A DNA stretch of 64,000 bases from Chroococcidiopsis thermalis PCC 7203 (GCF_000317125.1 NC_019695.1:1104336-1168335), one strand, 5' to 3'; counted from the first letter of the stretch, positions 47,144 through 56,501 are shown. Notes: generated by a model not told the origin, from the letters alone. Numbers and translations: made by a program.

Positions 47144-47577
47144 TTCCAGTTCAGCGCGATCGCGACTTGGTTAGCCAAAGCTAATAAATCGAATGGCTTG
47201 GCGATCGCCACAATTACACCTAAATCAAGCGATTGTGGTAACTGATAAGAGTGTATGGTATTGGTTAATAAAATCACGGGAATATGCTGAGTCACGGGAT
47301 TTTGCTGTAATTGTTGTAAGATTGTTGACCAGTCGCGATCGGGTGTGAGATCTGCTGCAACTTCTACTGAGCGATCGCTATACTTGGTAGTGCAGGCATC
47401 TAAGTCTAATAAAATCGCATCGACTTGTCTTGTCTGGGCTAAGACAATAATTTCGCAACGTGAATCAGCAACCAAAACTTCCCAGCCAGCAGCGATTTCT
47501 AAACAAATCTGAGCTAGTTCTCGAATCGCATTCTCATTCTCAATCAGTAAAACACGGCGAGATGCACGATTAACCAC
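47140..47577 (-). CDS. Degenerate single-receiver paralogue of RfpC
   Basis: 145 residues. It aligns with RfpC over most of its length (AQICLEIAAGWEVL against TQICLEISGEWEVL, VTQHIPVILLT against LTQNIPVILLT). Phosphoacceptor Asp58, the Thr and the Lys (AKPFD) remain, but the metal-binding acidic pair is Glu13-Asn14 and the MPDMDG loop is replaced by a 13-residue insertion. It is probably a pseudo-receiver. It is convergent with the hybrid kinase and downstream of rfpC. Confidence 0.85.
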   Translation of the reverse strand: MVNRASRRVLLIENENAIRELAQICLEIAAGWEVLVADSRCEIIVLAQTRQVDAILLDLDACTTKYSDRSVEVAADLTPDRDWSTILQQLQQNPVTQHIPVILLTNTIHSYQLPQSLDLGVIVAIAKPFDLLALANQVAIALNWN

Positions 47578-47605
47578 AATTATCAGTTATCAGTTATCAG
47601 TTACC

Positions 47606-47673
47606 GTAGGGGCGGGTATGAAGCGAAGATTTAATTGCTGTAGGCAGAGATCTTTTGCTAAACCCGTGCGTAC
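47606..47673. repeat. Dispersed palindromic repeat, copy 5
   Basis: GTAGGGGCGGGTATG...CTAAACCCGTGCGTAC. This is a more diverged member. It sits in the 338-base spacer between rfpC and its paralogue, which also contains TTATCAG heptamers (47580-47602) and no gene. Confidence 0.7.
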
Positions 47674-47915
47674 AAAAGTCAGCGATTGGGGAACAGGAAA
47701 CGGAAAGTCAAAAGTTATGATTTCCGACTTCCAACTTCTAACTGCCAACCTCTGCTATATCTTGTAGCGTAGGTAAAAAATATGAATAATTCATGAAGGA
47801 TGTAAACAGTCAATAATATACACGCAAAAAGATATAGTTATAAGACTCTATAAACTACGTAATTCAACTCATGGAAAACAATATGAATAATTATTTATTT
47901 AAGTACCAAATTGTT

Positions 47916-48299
47916 TCATGACTTAGCAGCAATCAAAACTTGCTCGATTTGATTAGCCAAGGTAAAAGGATCGTAAGGCTTAGTAATTACCGCCGCTACC
48001 TGAATTTGTGTAAACTGTCTCTGTTCCGCAGGTTGAGCTTTAGCGGTGAGTAAAATGACAGGAATATTTTGCGTCAAAGGATGAGCTTGCAACTTTTGGA
48101 ATGTAGTTAATCCATCCATATCCGGCATCATCACATCTAACAGAATCGCGTCAGGCTGTTCGGATGCAGCTGTCACCAATCCCTCTGCACCAGAGCTAGC
48201 TGTCAGCACTTCCCATTCCCCTGATATCTCCAGACAAATTTGAGTCGCTTCCCGAATATCCTGCTCGTCATCAATAATTAAAATGCGTTTCATGGTCAT
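47916..48299 (-). CDS. rfpC: Single-domain response regulator RfpC
   Basis: 127 residues forming one CheY-like receiver: acidic pair Asp10-Asp11, phosphoacceptor Asp55 (AILLDVMMPDMDG), Thr (LLTAK) and Lys (VITKPYDP). In FaRLiP, RfpC is the phosphotransfer intermediate between the photoreceptor RfpA and the DNA-binding RfpB. Here it lies 160 bases downstream of rfpA on the same strand, which supports the name. Confidence 0.9.
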   Translation of the reverse strand: MTMKRILIIDDEQDIREATQICLEISGEWEVLTASSGAEGLVTAASEQPDAILLDVMMPDMDGLTTFQKLQAHPLTQNIPVILLTAKAQPAEQRQFTQIQVAAVITKPYDPFTLANQIEQVLIAAKS

Positions 48300-48355
48300 T
48301 AGTCATTGGTTATTTATTATTAGTTGATGGTTGATGGTCGCGATTTCCGACTTTG

Positions 48356-48423
48356 GTACGGGCGGGTTTGACCGCAGAATTGTTTGTTTTAGTAAAAGTT
48401 GGCTCAAAAAACCCGCCCCTACA
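48356..48423. repeat. Dispersed palindromic repeat, copy 6
   Basis: GTACGGGCGGGTTTGACCGC...AAACCCGCCCCTAC. This is the best-preserved match to copy 1 and copy 4 through its interior. It lies between rfpA and rfpC. Confidence 0.85.
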
Positions 48424-48459
48424 ATAACTGACAACTGATAACTGTTCACTGGTCACTGG

Positions 48460-51216
48460 TCACCGGTCACTGTTTTCTGCTAAGGGTAGGGTGAAGGAAA
48501 AAGTACTGCCTGTCCCTAAAACACTTTCGACCCAGATTTGTCCTCCGTGTTGCTGTACGATGCTGCGGCAAATTGCTAGTCCTAAGCCAGTCCCGCCTTG
48601 ATGACCGGAGTTAGAAGCATCGACTTGCTGAAAGCGTTCAAAAATTGATTCGAGTTTATCAGCAGGAATACCGCGTCCGGTGTCTTTCACTTGGAATGTG
48701 ATGTTGGTTGACAATTGGTAATTGGTAATGGGTAGTTGGTAGTTGGTAGTTGGTAGTTGATGGTTGGTTATTGCTCCTAGTCTCCTCTGCTCCTCTGCTT
48801 CCTTGTCCCCCTTGTCCCCCTTGTCCCCTTGTCCTTCTTCCCTGCTCCCTGCTCCCTGCTCCCTGCTCCCTAGTTCCGCACTCAGCCACACTGTAGATCC
48901 TGGGGAGGAAAATTTAATCGCATTGCTAAGTAGGTTAGTCAACGTCTGCACGATTCGGTCTGGATCTACCCACAACTTTGCTGATACTGGTGTGACGCAC
49001 AGATTAATTTCTGCTTTCTCAGCCATTGCTTGCATAACCTCTGCCGATTGGACGATCAATTCAGATGCATCGCAAAGCTGTTTGTGCATAATGACTTTGC
49101 CAGAATTGATCCGTTCGATGTCGAGAATGTCGCTAATGAGGCGGACTAAACGGTTGGTATTGTCAAACGCAATTTCTAACATCCGCTGCCGTTTGGCTGG
49201 TTGAGTCTCTAGAAAACCCCGTGCTAGCAAACCCAAAGCAGTACGAATTGAAGTGAGAGGAGTTCGGAGTTCGTGGCTGACAACTGAGACAAACTCATCC
49301 TTCATCCGCTCGACAATTTGGCGCTCGGTAATGTCTTTAAATATGACAACTGCACCGACAATCTTTCCCTGTTCTCGAATTGGAGTGCTAACGTATTCAA
49401 CTGGAAATTTTGACCCGTCGCGACGATAAAAAATATCGTTGGTTATGTATTGTACTGCTCCAGTTTGGAGGGTAGCGTAAATCGGGCTGTCTTCCCAAGT
49501 GTAAGGCGTGCCGTCCGGTTGGGAGTGGTTGACGATGGCATGGATAAATTTAGCATTGGAGCGATCGCGCGTTTCTGGTAAAAAGTAGCTGGCATGAATT
49601 TCTAAATCGCGATCGCAATTAGATCCAATTAGCTCTCTAACTCGGTATCCCAACATTCTCGCGGCAGCGGGATTAACAAAGGTAATTTTGCCTTGAGCAT
49701 TTAAACCGTAAATTCCTTCGCCTGCCGAGTTGAGAATTAATTCATTTTGGCGGCTGAGGCGTTCTAAGGAAGCTTGCGCCTGTTCGCGCACGCTAATTTC
49801 TCTGAGTAAATCGATATTAGCACGTTGTAGTTCTGCGGTTCGCTCCTCGACTCGTTGCTCTAATTGGGCATTTAAAGCACAAATTTTAATCTCTGCTTGC
49901 CTGCGCTCTTGAATGTCGCGAGATAAATCGGCGTTGAGGGCATGAACTTGCAAATACAGTTCGTATTGTTGAATTGCCAGAGCGAAATGGCTACCTAGAG
50001 CTTGAGCTAGTTCTATTTCCGCACTCGTCCAGGCTTGCGCTTGTCCTTGTTTTAATTCTCGCCAAGTTTCAAAAGATTGAATCGGGCGCGTGTGGCGCGG
50101 ATCGTCGCGATCGGGTCGTCGCGCCCATAGGGTTTCAATCTCAATTTCCCGTCGAAATACGCTCAAATAACCTAAAATTTGCTGTCGGTACTGCAAGCGC
50201 ACGATTAACAAACCGCGAATTCGCACCGGAAACCATGCCAGCGCCAATTCTGGAGGAATTTCTAGACCGTGCCAATCGGCGATCGCCCAAGTACAGCGAT
50301 CGTCATCCACAGTTGTTTGTGCGTCTAGCCACGATCGCCAACTCGAATATTCTTCCAGATACAACTGGCACCCCGCTTCAGATCGCCAAATCGGTTGTTC
50401 GCCACAAGTCAACAACTGCGCTGCGGTTCCTGGTCTTTGGGGACTAATATAAACTCTGCCACCCGTTCCCCCCAGCGCCGAGACAGTTAGCTCTAACGCT
50501 TGCTGTAACTGCATCTCGGTCATGGAATGCAATAATTTAGCCACGCGGTTAATCGTGGCTTCTTGTTGGGCTTGGATGCGAGTTTGTTCGAGCAAGGTAC
50601 TTTGGGCGATCGCAATTGATAATTGATCTGCTACCAACTGCACCACCTGCAACTCTCGGTCTGTAACTTGTCGCGGTAAACTGTGATGGGATACTAACAA
50701 CCCCCACAGGCGATCGCGATGTAAGATCGGCACGACTAGAGAAGACTGCACCCCCATCGAAGTGAGATACTCCACATGGCAAGGATCGACAGGGCGAAAT
50801 CGAATGTCAATTTCTGGAAGCGATACTCCGGTAACCGGACAATCCAACGAACTTGAGCCAATTTCCTGTGCTGCCACATCAACAATCGAACGCTGACGCG
50901 CCTTCAAAAACAACTCTCGCGCCAGGGGCGGAATATCTTCGGCAGGAAAGTGTTGTCCCAGTAAAGATGGTAAACGTTCTTCCTGCACCGATTCTGCTAC
51001 GACTTCGCCACTACCATCTAAATCGAACCGATAAACCATCACGCGATCGGTTCCCAAAAAGGCACGCACTTCGGCAACAGTTCCTGAAAGAATCGCAGGC
51101 AACTCCAAAGATTGACGAATGCGATTCATCATCCGATGTAGCAACACTTCCAGCGAAGCGATCTGTTCTTCGCTCGCTCCACAAGTAGAATTTGACAGGG
51201 AACGATTTGTTTGCAT
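48460..51216 (-). CDS. rfpA: Far-red photoreceptor histidine kinase RfpA (phytochrome)
   Basis: 918 residues. A knotless phytochrome GAF domain (about 30-205) has the bilin-site motifs DIP (94-96) and PCHVEYLTSMGV with the candidate bilin Cys146. A PHY-like domain follows (about 215-430), then a coiled coil, PAS (about 495-620), HisKA (VVSHELRTPL) and HATPase (NLLSNAIKF, DTGRGI, GTGLGLAI). Residues about 779-836 are a low-complexity insertion from STRR DNA. RfpA is the light sensor that starts the FaRLiP response. Its neighbours rfpB and rfpC support the call. Confidence 0.93.
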   Translation of the reverse strand: MQTNRSLSNSTCGASEEQIASLEVLLHRMMNRIRQSLELPAILSGTVAEVRAFLGTDRVMVYRFDLDGSGEVVAESVQEERLPSLLGQHFPAEDIPPLARELFLKARQRSIVDVAAQEIGSSSLDCPVTGVSLPEIDIRFRPVDPCHVEYLTSMGVQSSLVVPILHRDRLWGLLVSHHSLPRQVTDRELQVVQLVADQLSIAIAQSTLLEQTRIQAQQEATINRVAKLLHSMTEMQLQQALELTVSALGGTGGRVYISPQRPGTAAQLLTCGEQPIWRSEAGCQLYLEEYSSWRSWLDAQTTVDDDRCTWAIADWHGLEIPPELALAWFPVRIRGLLIVRLQYRQQILGYLSVFRREIEIETLWARRPDRDDPRHTRPIQSFETWRELKQGQAQAWTSAEIELAQALGSHFALAIQQYELYLQVHALNADLSRDIQERRQAEIKICALNAQLEQRVEERTAELQRANIDLLREISVREQAQASLERLSRQNELILNSAGEGIYGLNAQGKITFVNPAAARMLGYRVRELIGSNCDRDLEIHASYFLPETRDRSNAKFIHAIVNHSQPDGTPYTWEDSPIYATLQTGAVQYITNDIFYRRDGSKFPVEYVSTPIREQGKIVGAVVIFKDITERQIVERMKDEFVSVVSHELRTPLTSIRTALGLLARGFLETQPAKRQRMLEIAFDNTNRLVRLISDILDIERINSGKVIMHKQLCDASELIVQSAEVMQAMAEKAEINLCVTPVSAKLWVDPDRIVQTLTNLLSNAIKFSSPGSTVWLSAELGSREQGAGSREEGQGDKGDKGDKEAEEQRRLGAITNHQLPTTNYQLPITNYQLSTNITFQVKDTGRGIPADKLESIFERFQQVDASNSGHQGGTGLGLAICRSIVQQHGGQIWVESVLGTGSTFSFTLPLAENSDR
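48708..48880. repeat. STRR inserted in frame within rfpA
   Basis: Heptamers GGTAGTT/GGTAATT and (complement) GGGAGCA and GACAAGG run through the ATPase domain without breaking the frame. The encoded segment (GSREQGAGSREEGQGDKGDK, then [12 protein letters not shown]) is at the same structural place as the insertion in the hybrid kinase at 46015. Confidence 0.9.
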
Positions 51217-51269
51217 TTGACTACTGTTATCAGTTATTAGTGGAACCAGTGACTGGTGGCTAGTGGCTA

Positions 51270-51330
51270 GATAAAATAGCTTCCTTGTCCTCCTTGTCCT
51301 CCTTGTCTCCTTGTCCCCGACTCCCGACTC
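51270..51330. repeat. STRR between rfpA and rfpB
   Basis: TCCTTGTCC and GACTCCC heptamers, the complement of the units inserted in the two kinase genes. They are 3' of rfpB. Confidence 0.85.
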
Positions 51331-51338
51331 CCGACTCC

Positions 51339-53207
51339 CTACTGAATACTCTGCATCAATCGCATTTGCCCCAAGCGATTAAAGATTTGAGTTACGAGTT
51401 CCGTACCTAAAATCGACTTGCTCAAACAATCGTTTGCACCTGCGGTAAAGACTTGTTGTATGGTGCGATCGTCAGTGTGAGCTGTAAGAAAGAGGACGGG
51501 TAGTTTATGCCAACGTGGTTCGTTACGCACAATTTGACACAGATCGATGCCGTTAAACTGAGGCATTTCTACATCAAGCACAAGCATATCGGGGGCAAAT
51601 TCTTCTAAAATTGCCCAAAAACGCGATGGTTCTTCCAACGTGTTGAGCTGAATGCCCCAAGGTTCTAATAACGCTTGCATTAGCGTCAGAATCTCTGGAT
51701 CGTCATCCACAACTAGAATTTTGGTGGGATGAGAGCGAGTTTGTTGCAATCTCGTAACTGCTGCTAGCACCTCCTCTGGGTTGAAGGGTTGTCGTAAAAA
51801 AGCGTGAACGCCCAAACGAGACAGCTCGATTCGATCGCTTAATCGATCGCCTCTGGTACACAGTAAGACTGGAATTGGTGGAGTACGGTTTGTCAGTTCG
51901 GCAAGAATGGCTAAATCTGCGGCGGTGGTATTGGCAAGGGAAAGATTGAGTATGACTACATCGGCTGGAGATAGGCGATTGAACTTTTCTAAATGGGCGA
52001 TCGCTGCTTTTGCTGCCGAGATATTCGGCGCAATTTTTACTCCAATTCCTGCGGTTGCAGCCAACTTGACGATTTGCTCTGCTAGTCCGGCATCGCCATC
52101 AATTGCTAGCATGACGATCGATTGCTGGCGCGGTAAGGGGCGATCGAGTTGGCTCAGGCTAGGTCGTTGAATTTCTCGTTTCAATGCCATCACCATTTCA
52201 TATAAGTGCAGTGCCTCACTACGGTCTAAAATTACGTCTGCTTGCCAGATATCCTCGATATGTTTTGCCAACCGCGAACCTTTGGCAAACCCAAAAATAC
52301 CCAACGCTCCTGCTAACTTGTGTGCTGCTTGTCGCGCTTTTTCGCGCAATTCTTCTGTGAGTTTGTTGTCTAGTAAGGATATGGTTGCTTGCTCTAACAC
52401 GGCAACGCGATCGCTACTTTGATATTTGATTTTTTCCCAGACTTCTGCCAAGGCTGCTTTTGTCTGCTGCTGGATCGAGTCCTGACTTTGAGGTAAAGAC
52501 GCGCCGCGCAGTTTTGTTTTTTTAGTTGTCGGTGCGGGTTGTTTCAGGCGATAACCCAGACCGTATACTGTTTCTATTAAATCGGCAGGTGCGCCGACTT
52601 GTTTCAATTTCTGTCGCAAACCCTTAATATGAGCCGTCACCGTGTCTTCTTTAGGGGCTTCTGGAACTGCCCAAACTCGATCTAAAATCTCACCACGGCT
52701 TAAGACGAGCTGAGGATGGCGCAGGAAAAGCTCTAGCAGACGATATTCGTTCGGTGTCAAATGCAAGACGCGATCGCCATATGTTACTTCACACGTCCCG
52801 CATTGCAGCCGCAAGTCTCCCCACTCTAAAGCTTGTAGGATTGGTTTACTTTGTCGTCGCAACAGTACGCGGATTCGAGCCAGTAATTCTGGCATATCGA
52901 AAGGTTTGACGAGATAATCATCTGCGCCTGCATCTAATCCCATCACTTTACGATCGCTAGAGTCTTGCGCCGTAATTAATAGCACGGGGGTTTGATATTT
53001 GCGATCGCGCAATCGTTGGCAAAGTTTAATACCATCAAGCTTAGGCAGGATCACATCTAGCAAAATTAAGTCATAGGTGAAAGTTTGAATGAGATCCCAC
53101 CCAGTCTGACCATCAGTTGCAGTATCGACGACATAGTTTTGCTGCTGAAGCACATTTTTTAAAGCCTTAGCAACACATTCATCGTCTTCTATGAGTAAAA
53201 TTCTCAT
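51339..53207 (-). CDS. rfpB: Far-red response regulator RfpB
   Basis: 622 residues: receiver 1 (1-118, phosphoacceptor Asp51), an OmpR-type winged helix (about 128-222, ending TVYGLGYRLKQ), an HPt-like domain (about 255-345, AAHKLAGALGIFGFAKGSRLAKHIE), a degenerate receiver (about 355-480, Asn in VVILNLS in place of Asp) and a third receiver (about 490-615, Asp in MLVLDVEMP). RfpB is the transcription factor that switches on FaRLiP genes. It is the first gene of the rfpB-rfpA-rfpC run and is divergent from chlF. Confidence 0.93.
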   Translation of the reverse strand: MRILLIEDDECVAKALKNVLQQQNYVVDTATDGQTGWDLIQTFTYDLILLDVILPKLDGIKLCQRLRDRKYQTPVLLITAQDSSDRKVMGLDAGADDYLVKPFDMPELLARIRVLLRRQSKPILQALEWGDLRLQCGTCEVTYGDRVLHLTPNEYRLLELFLRHPQLVLSRGEILDRVWAVPEAPKEDTVTAHIKGLRQKLKQVGAPADLIETVYGLGYRLKQPAPTTKKTKLRGASLPQSQDSIQQQTKAALAEVWEKIKYQSSDRVAVLEQATISLLDNKLTEELREKARQAAHKLAGALGIFGFAKGSRLAKHIEDIWQADVILDRSEALHLYEMVMALKREIQRPSLSQLDRPLPRQQSIVMLAIDGDAGLAEQIVKLAATAGIGVKIAPNISAAKAAIAHLEKFNRLSPADVVILNLSLANTTAADLAILAELTNRTPPIPVLLCTRGDRLSDRIELSRLGVHAFLRQPFNPEEVLAAVTRLQQTRSHPTKILVVDDDPEILTLMQALLEPWGIQLNTLEEPSRFWAILEEFAPDMLVLDVEMPQFNGIDLCQIVRNEPRWHKLPVLFLTAHTDDRTIQQVFTAGANDCLSKSILGTELVTQIFNRLGQMRLMQSIQ

Positions 53208-54051
53208 TTTGTATCACCTATTAAATAAGTGAGTTGGTAATTGGTAATTGGTAGTTGGTAATTGGTAGTTGGTCAGTGAGAGATGCGTGTTACGACTTAC
53301 GACTTCTGCCTCTTCCCTATCTTCACAAGTAAGTCGATCGATCGAACCGGATTCCTATAGCTAGCCAAGAATTACTAGCAGTCAATACTTCTTACGAAAT
53401 ATCCAAATTTCTCAGCCAGCAGTTGCAAAGCGAGAGGTATGTTGCTTTTATTACATTTTAATCTGCTATCAGGTCTCGAATTACTAGAAAGCTTCTAGCT
53501 AGAATGGTTGCTCAAGCTATATCCTAGAATCTTGGCTATTAAGATGCTAAGTGCGAATGCCTCCGTGTCAATACATTTTTTGAGTAGTTTTTTCTACCAG
53601 TGGATATAAGTAGACGATGTTTCTTATTTGACAAATATTATTCACAAATCTCTAATTTTAGTCTGCTTATAGCAAGTAAAATTAATTTTTCTTAATCTAT
53701 TTTCAACTTTTAGTGAGCCAATGCTCATCGAGGAACAAAAGACTTTTTGGGAGTTGCTGCTAACAAGCACATTGAGTTGCAAGCATCTGACAGTAAGGGC
53801 GATCGTAACTTCAAGGCAAGCGATCGCGCGAGCGTTTTCTCGGTGAAATTATTACTTTTTGTAAACAAATTTCATTTCTTCATTGGTTCTTCAGGTTTTT
53901 TCCCTATTCTCAAACACAATCAACGTCCAACAAGTTTTGTTGCTCCTACTTTGATTGCTTTGATTCGACTATCAAAAGTCAACCCATCGCATCAGGATTA
54001 AAACACTGTTGCGGTGGGGAATTTCTCGCCCTTTATTAAACATCTATTCTC
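53208..54051. promoter_or_regulatory. Divergent control region, rfpB and chlF
   Basis: 844 bases without a credible gene. It contains an STRR near rfpB (53231-53273), the motif shared with the psaA2 upstream region (53339-53360), and AT-rich DNA. It must hold promoters for rfpB (minus) and chlF (plus). Confidence 0.65.
53339..53360. promoter_or_regulatory. Motif shared with the psaA2 upstream region (copy B)
   Basis: The minus-strand sequence has core CTATAGGAATCCGGTT and matches the copy at 39660-39681 at 20 of 22 positions. It is 132 bases upstream of rfpB and about 690 bases upstream of chlF. Opposite orientation relative to the adjacent minus-strand gene suggests orientation-free binding. 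Confidence 0.5.
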
Positions 54052-55182
54052 ATGGTGTCAAAGACAGACAGTGCGATCGCGACTCCAACTCGTGGCGATC
54101 CTACTGAACAGATCCCAGTCACTAATGAATTAAAAAAACGCCAAAGCACTAGTATTTGGGATCGCTTTTGTAATTGGGTGACTAGTACTGAAAATCGGCT
54201 ATATATCGGCTGGTTTGGAGTACTAATGATTCCCTGTATGCTGACAGCAGCCAGCGTGTTTATCGTTGCCATTATTGCCGCACCAGCAGTAGATATGGAC
54301 GGTATGAGTTCGCCGATTACTGGCTCTCTACTAGACGGCAATAACATTATTACGGCTGCTGTCGTACCAACATCAGCGGCGATCGGACTGCATTTTTATC
54401 CACTTTGGGAAGCAGCCTCTTTAGATGAGTGGCTCTACAACGGTGGACCTTATCAACTGATCGTGCTGCATTTCTTGATCGGCATTATTTGCTATCAAGA
54501 TCGCGAATGGGAATTGAGCTATCGCTTGGGAATGCGACCTTGGATTTCTTTAGCATTTACTGCACCCGTTGCGGCTTCAATTTCGGTCTTTTTAGTCTAT
54601 CCAGTCGGACAAGGTAGCTTCTCAGCAGGAATGCCACTGGGAATTTCTGGAACTTTCAACTTCATGTTGCGGTTTCAAGCAGACCATAACATTCTCATGA
54701 GTCCTTTTCACGTCTTGGGAGTCATCGGAGTTTTGGGTGGTGCTTTCTTATGCGCTATGCACGGTTCCCTGGTGACTTCTACCTTGATCCGTATGGATGG
54801 CGATCGCAGCGACGAATTGAGCGAATCGACCAATGCCGGATACAAGCTCGGTCAAAAGCGCCCGACCTACAGTTTTAGGGCAGCTCAACTGTACTTGTGG
54901 CGGTTAATTTGGCGGGGAACTAGCTTTCCCAACTCGCGCCGATTGCATTTTTTCCTAGCAGCTTTTCCAGTAGCAGGAATCTGGTCTGCGGCTTTGGGGG
55001 TTGACATTGCAGCATTCAACTTTGAAAAGTTGAACTTCGAGCCAACCCACATTGAGAGCCAAGGCAGAACAGTAAATACATGGGCAGACGCGATCGACTG
55101 GGCAAATCTAGGCATAGATATGGCACGCGATCGCCAGTTACACCAATTCCCCAGTGACTTGATGGCAGTGAGTAATGAGTAG
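54052..55182 (+). CDS. chlF: Chlorophyll f synthase (super-rogue D1)
   Basis: 376 residues, a D1 (PsbA) paralogue. TyrZ (Tyr183, D1 Tyr161) and His212 (D1 His190) remain, but Mn-cluster ligands are lost: Ala192 replaces D1 Asp170, Asp211 replaces Glu189, and the C-terminus reads [14 protein letters not shown] where D1 has [14 protein letters not shown], changing His332, Glu333 and Ala344. The QD pair in [10 protein letters not shown] (149-150) is the motif linked to chlorophyll f synthesis. The non-haem iron His ligands persist. It acts in a modified PSII that oxidises chlorophyll a to f. It opens the plus-strand part of the cluster. Confidence 0.96.
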   Translation: MVSKTDSAIATPTRGDPTEQIPVTNELKKRQSTSIWDRFCNWVTSTENRLYIGWFGVLMIPCMLTAASVFIVAIIAAPAVDMDGMSSPITGSLLDGNNIITAAVVPTSAAIGLHFYPLWEAASLDEWLYNGGPYQLIVLHFLIGIICYQDREWELSYRLGMRPWISLAFTAPVAASISVFLVYPVGQGSFSAGMPLGISGTFNFMLRFQADHNILMSPFHVLGVIGVLGGAFLCAMHGSLVTSTLIRMDGDRSDELSESTNAGYKLGQKRPTYSFRAAQLYLWRLIWRGTSFPNSRRLHFFLAAFPVAGIWSAALGVDIAAFNFEKLNFEPTHIESQGRTVNTWADAIDWANLGIDMARDRQLHQFPSDLMAVSNE

Positions 55183-55318
55183 TGAGTGGCTAGTGACTCG
55201 TGACTGGTGACTAGAAAAGACTCTAGCTACTAGCTGTAATGACACACAAGATGAGTTCAAGATTATGCTTGCCAAATAGCTTTTAGGCAGGAAATTATTT
55301 TCGGCTAACGCCTTGTGC

Positions 55319-55391
55319 CAGTACAACTAGCCACCAGCCACTAGCCACCAGCCACTGGTTCCACTGATAACTGACAACTAATAACTGACAT
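55319..55391. repeat. STRR in the chlF-psbA spacer, unit CTAGCCACCAGC
   Basis: CTAGCCA/CCAGCCA heptamers and ACTGATA units fill the leader just upstream of the far-red psbA. The complementary units appear again after the chlF stop (55183-55215). Confidence 0.85.
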
Positions 55392-56501
55392 ATGACTACA
55401 GTTTTACAGCGTCAATTAAACCGCGTCCCTGCGTGGGAAAGGTTCTGTAATTGGGTGACTAGCACAGAAAATCGGTTATATATCGGCTGGTTTGGCGTGC
55501 TGATGATTCCCCTTTTAGGAGTCTCCATTTGCGTCTTTACCATTGCTTTTATCGCAGCACCACCTGTAGATATTGATGGTATCCGCGAACCCGTATCAGG
55601 TTCCTTACTCTACGGCAATAACATCATTACTGGAGCCGTAGTGCCGATGTCTAATGCCATTGGCTTGCACTTTTACCCTATTTGGGAAGCAGCATCGATG
55701 GATGAGTGGCTTTACAACGGTGGACCCTATCAGATGATAGGTTTTCACTACATCCCAGCTCTGTGTTGCTATGCAGGGCGCGAGTGGGAGTTGTCCTATC
55801 GTTTGGGGATGCGTCCTTGGATTGCAGTTGCCTATACCGCTCCCGTTGCTGCCACCTCATCAGTGTTCTTGGTTTATCCCATCGGACAAGGTAGCTTCTC
55901 TGATGGTCTGCCAATGGGCATCAGCGGTACTTTCAATTTCATGTTTGTCTTCCAAGCCGAACACAATATTCTGATGCATCCCTTCCATATGTTGGGAGTT
56001 GCAGGAGTGCTGGGAGGTTCGTTGTTCTGCGCCATGCATGGATCGTTGGTGACATCCAGCTTAATTCGCGAAACAAGTGACAACGAATCGCAGAACTACG
56101 GCTACAAATTCGGACAAGAATCGGAGACATACAACATTGTCGCCGCCCACGGTTATTTCGGTCGTCTGATTTTCCAGTATGCCAGCTTCAACAATAGTCG
56201 TTCGTTGCACTTCTTTTTGGCAGCTTGGCCCGTGATTTGTATTTGGGCTACGGCGCTGGGTATCAGCACGATGGCGTTTAATTTGAACGGGTTTAATTTC
56301 AATAACTCAGTCCTCGACTCGCAAGGTCGCGTGTTACCAACTTGGGCTGATGTATTAAATCGGGCAAATCTAGGATTTGAAGTCATGCACGAACGCAATG
56401 CTCATAACTTCCCCTTAGATCTTGCTTGTAGCGATGCCGTTCCAGTAGCGTTCAAAGCGCCAGCAATCGCTGAAGTTCCACCACAGGCGATCGCCAGTTA
56501 A
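55392..56501 (+). CDS. psbA: Far-red D1 protein of photosystem II
   Basis: 369 residues. Unlike the preceding gene it keeps the oxygen-evolving ligands: Asp171 (FSDGLP), EH in [13 protein letters not shown], and [14 protein letters not shown] near the C-terminus. TyrZ is in VYPIGQG. The tail after the processing Ala is 24 residues ([20 protein letters not shown] and four more), longer than the usual extension. It should replace housekeeping D1 in water-splitting PSII under far-red light. Confidence 0.96.

Noticed and set aside
53747-54001. 84-codon frame upstream of chlF
   Set aside because: Non-ATG start, no domain, and located in the control region of chlF and rfpB.
54052-55182. Decayed psbA pseudogene
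   Set aside because: The frame is intact, cofactor residues other than Mn ligands are kept, and the changes match the known ChlF pattern.
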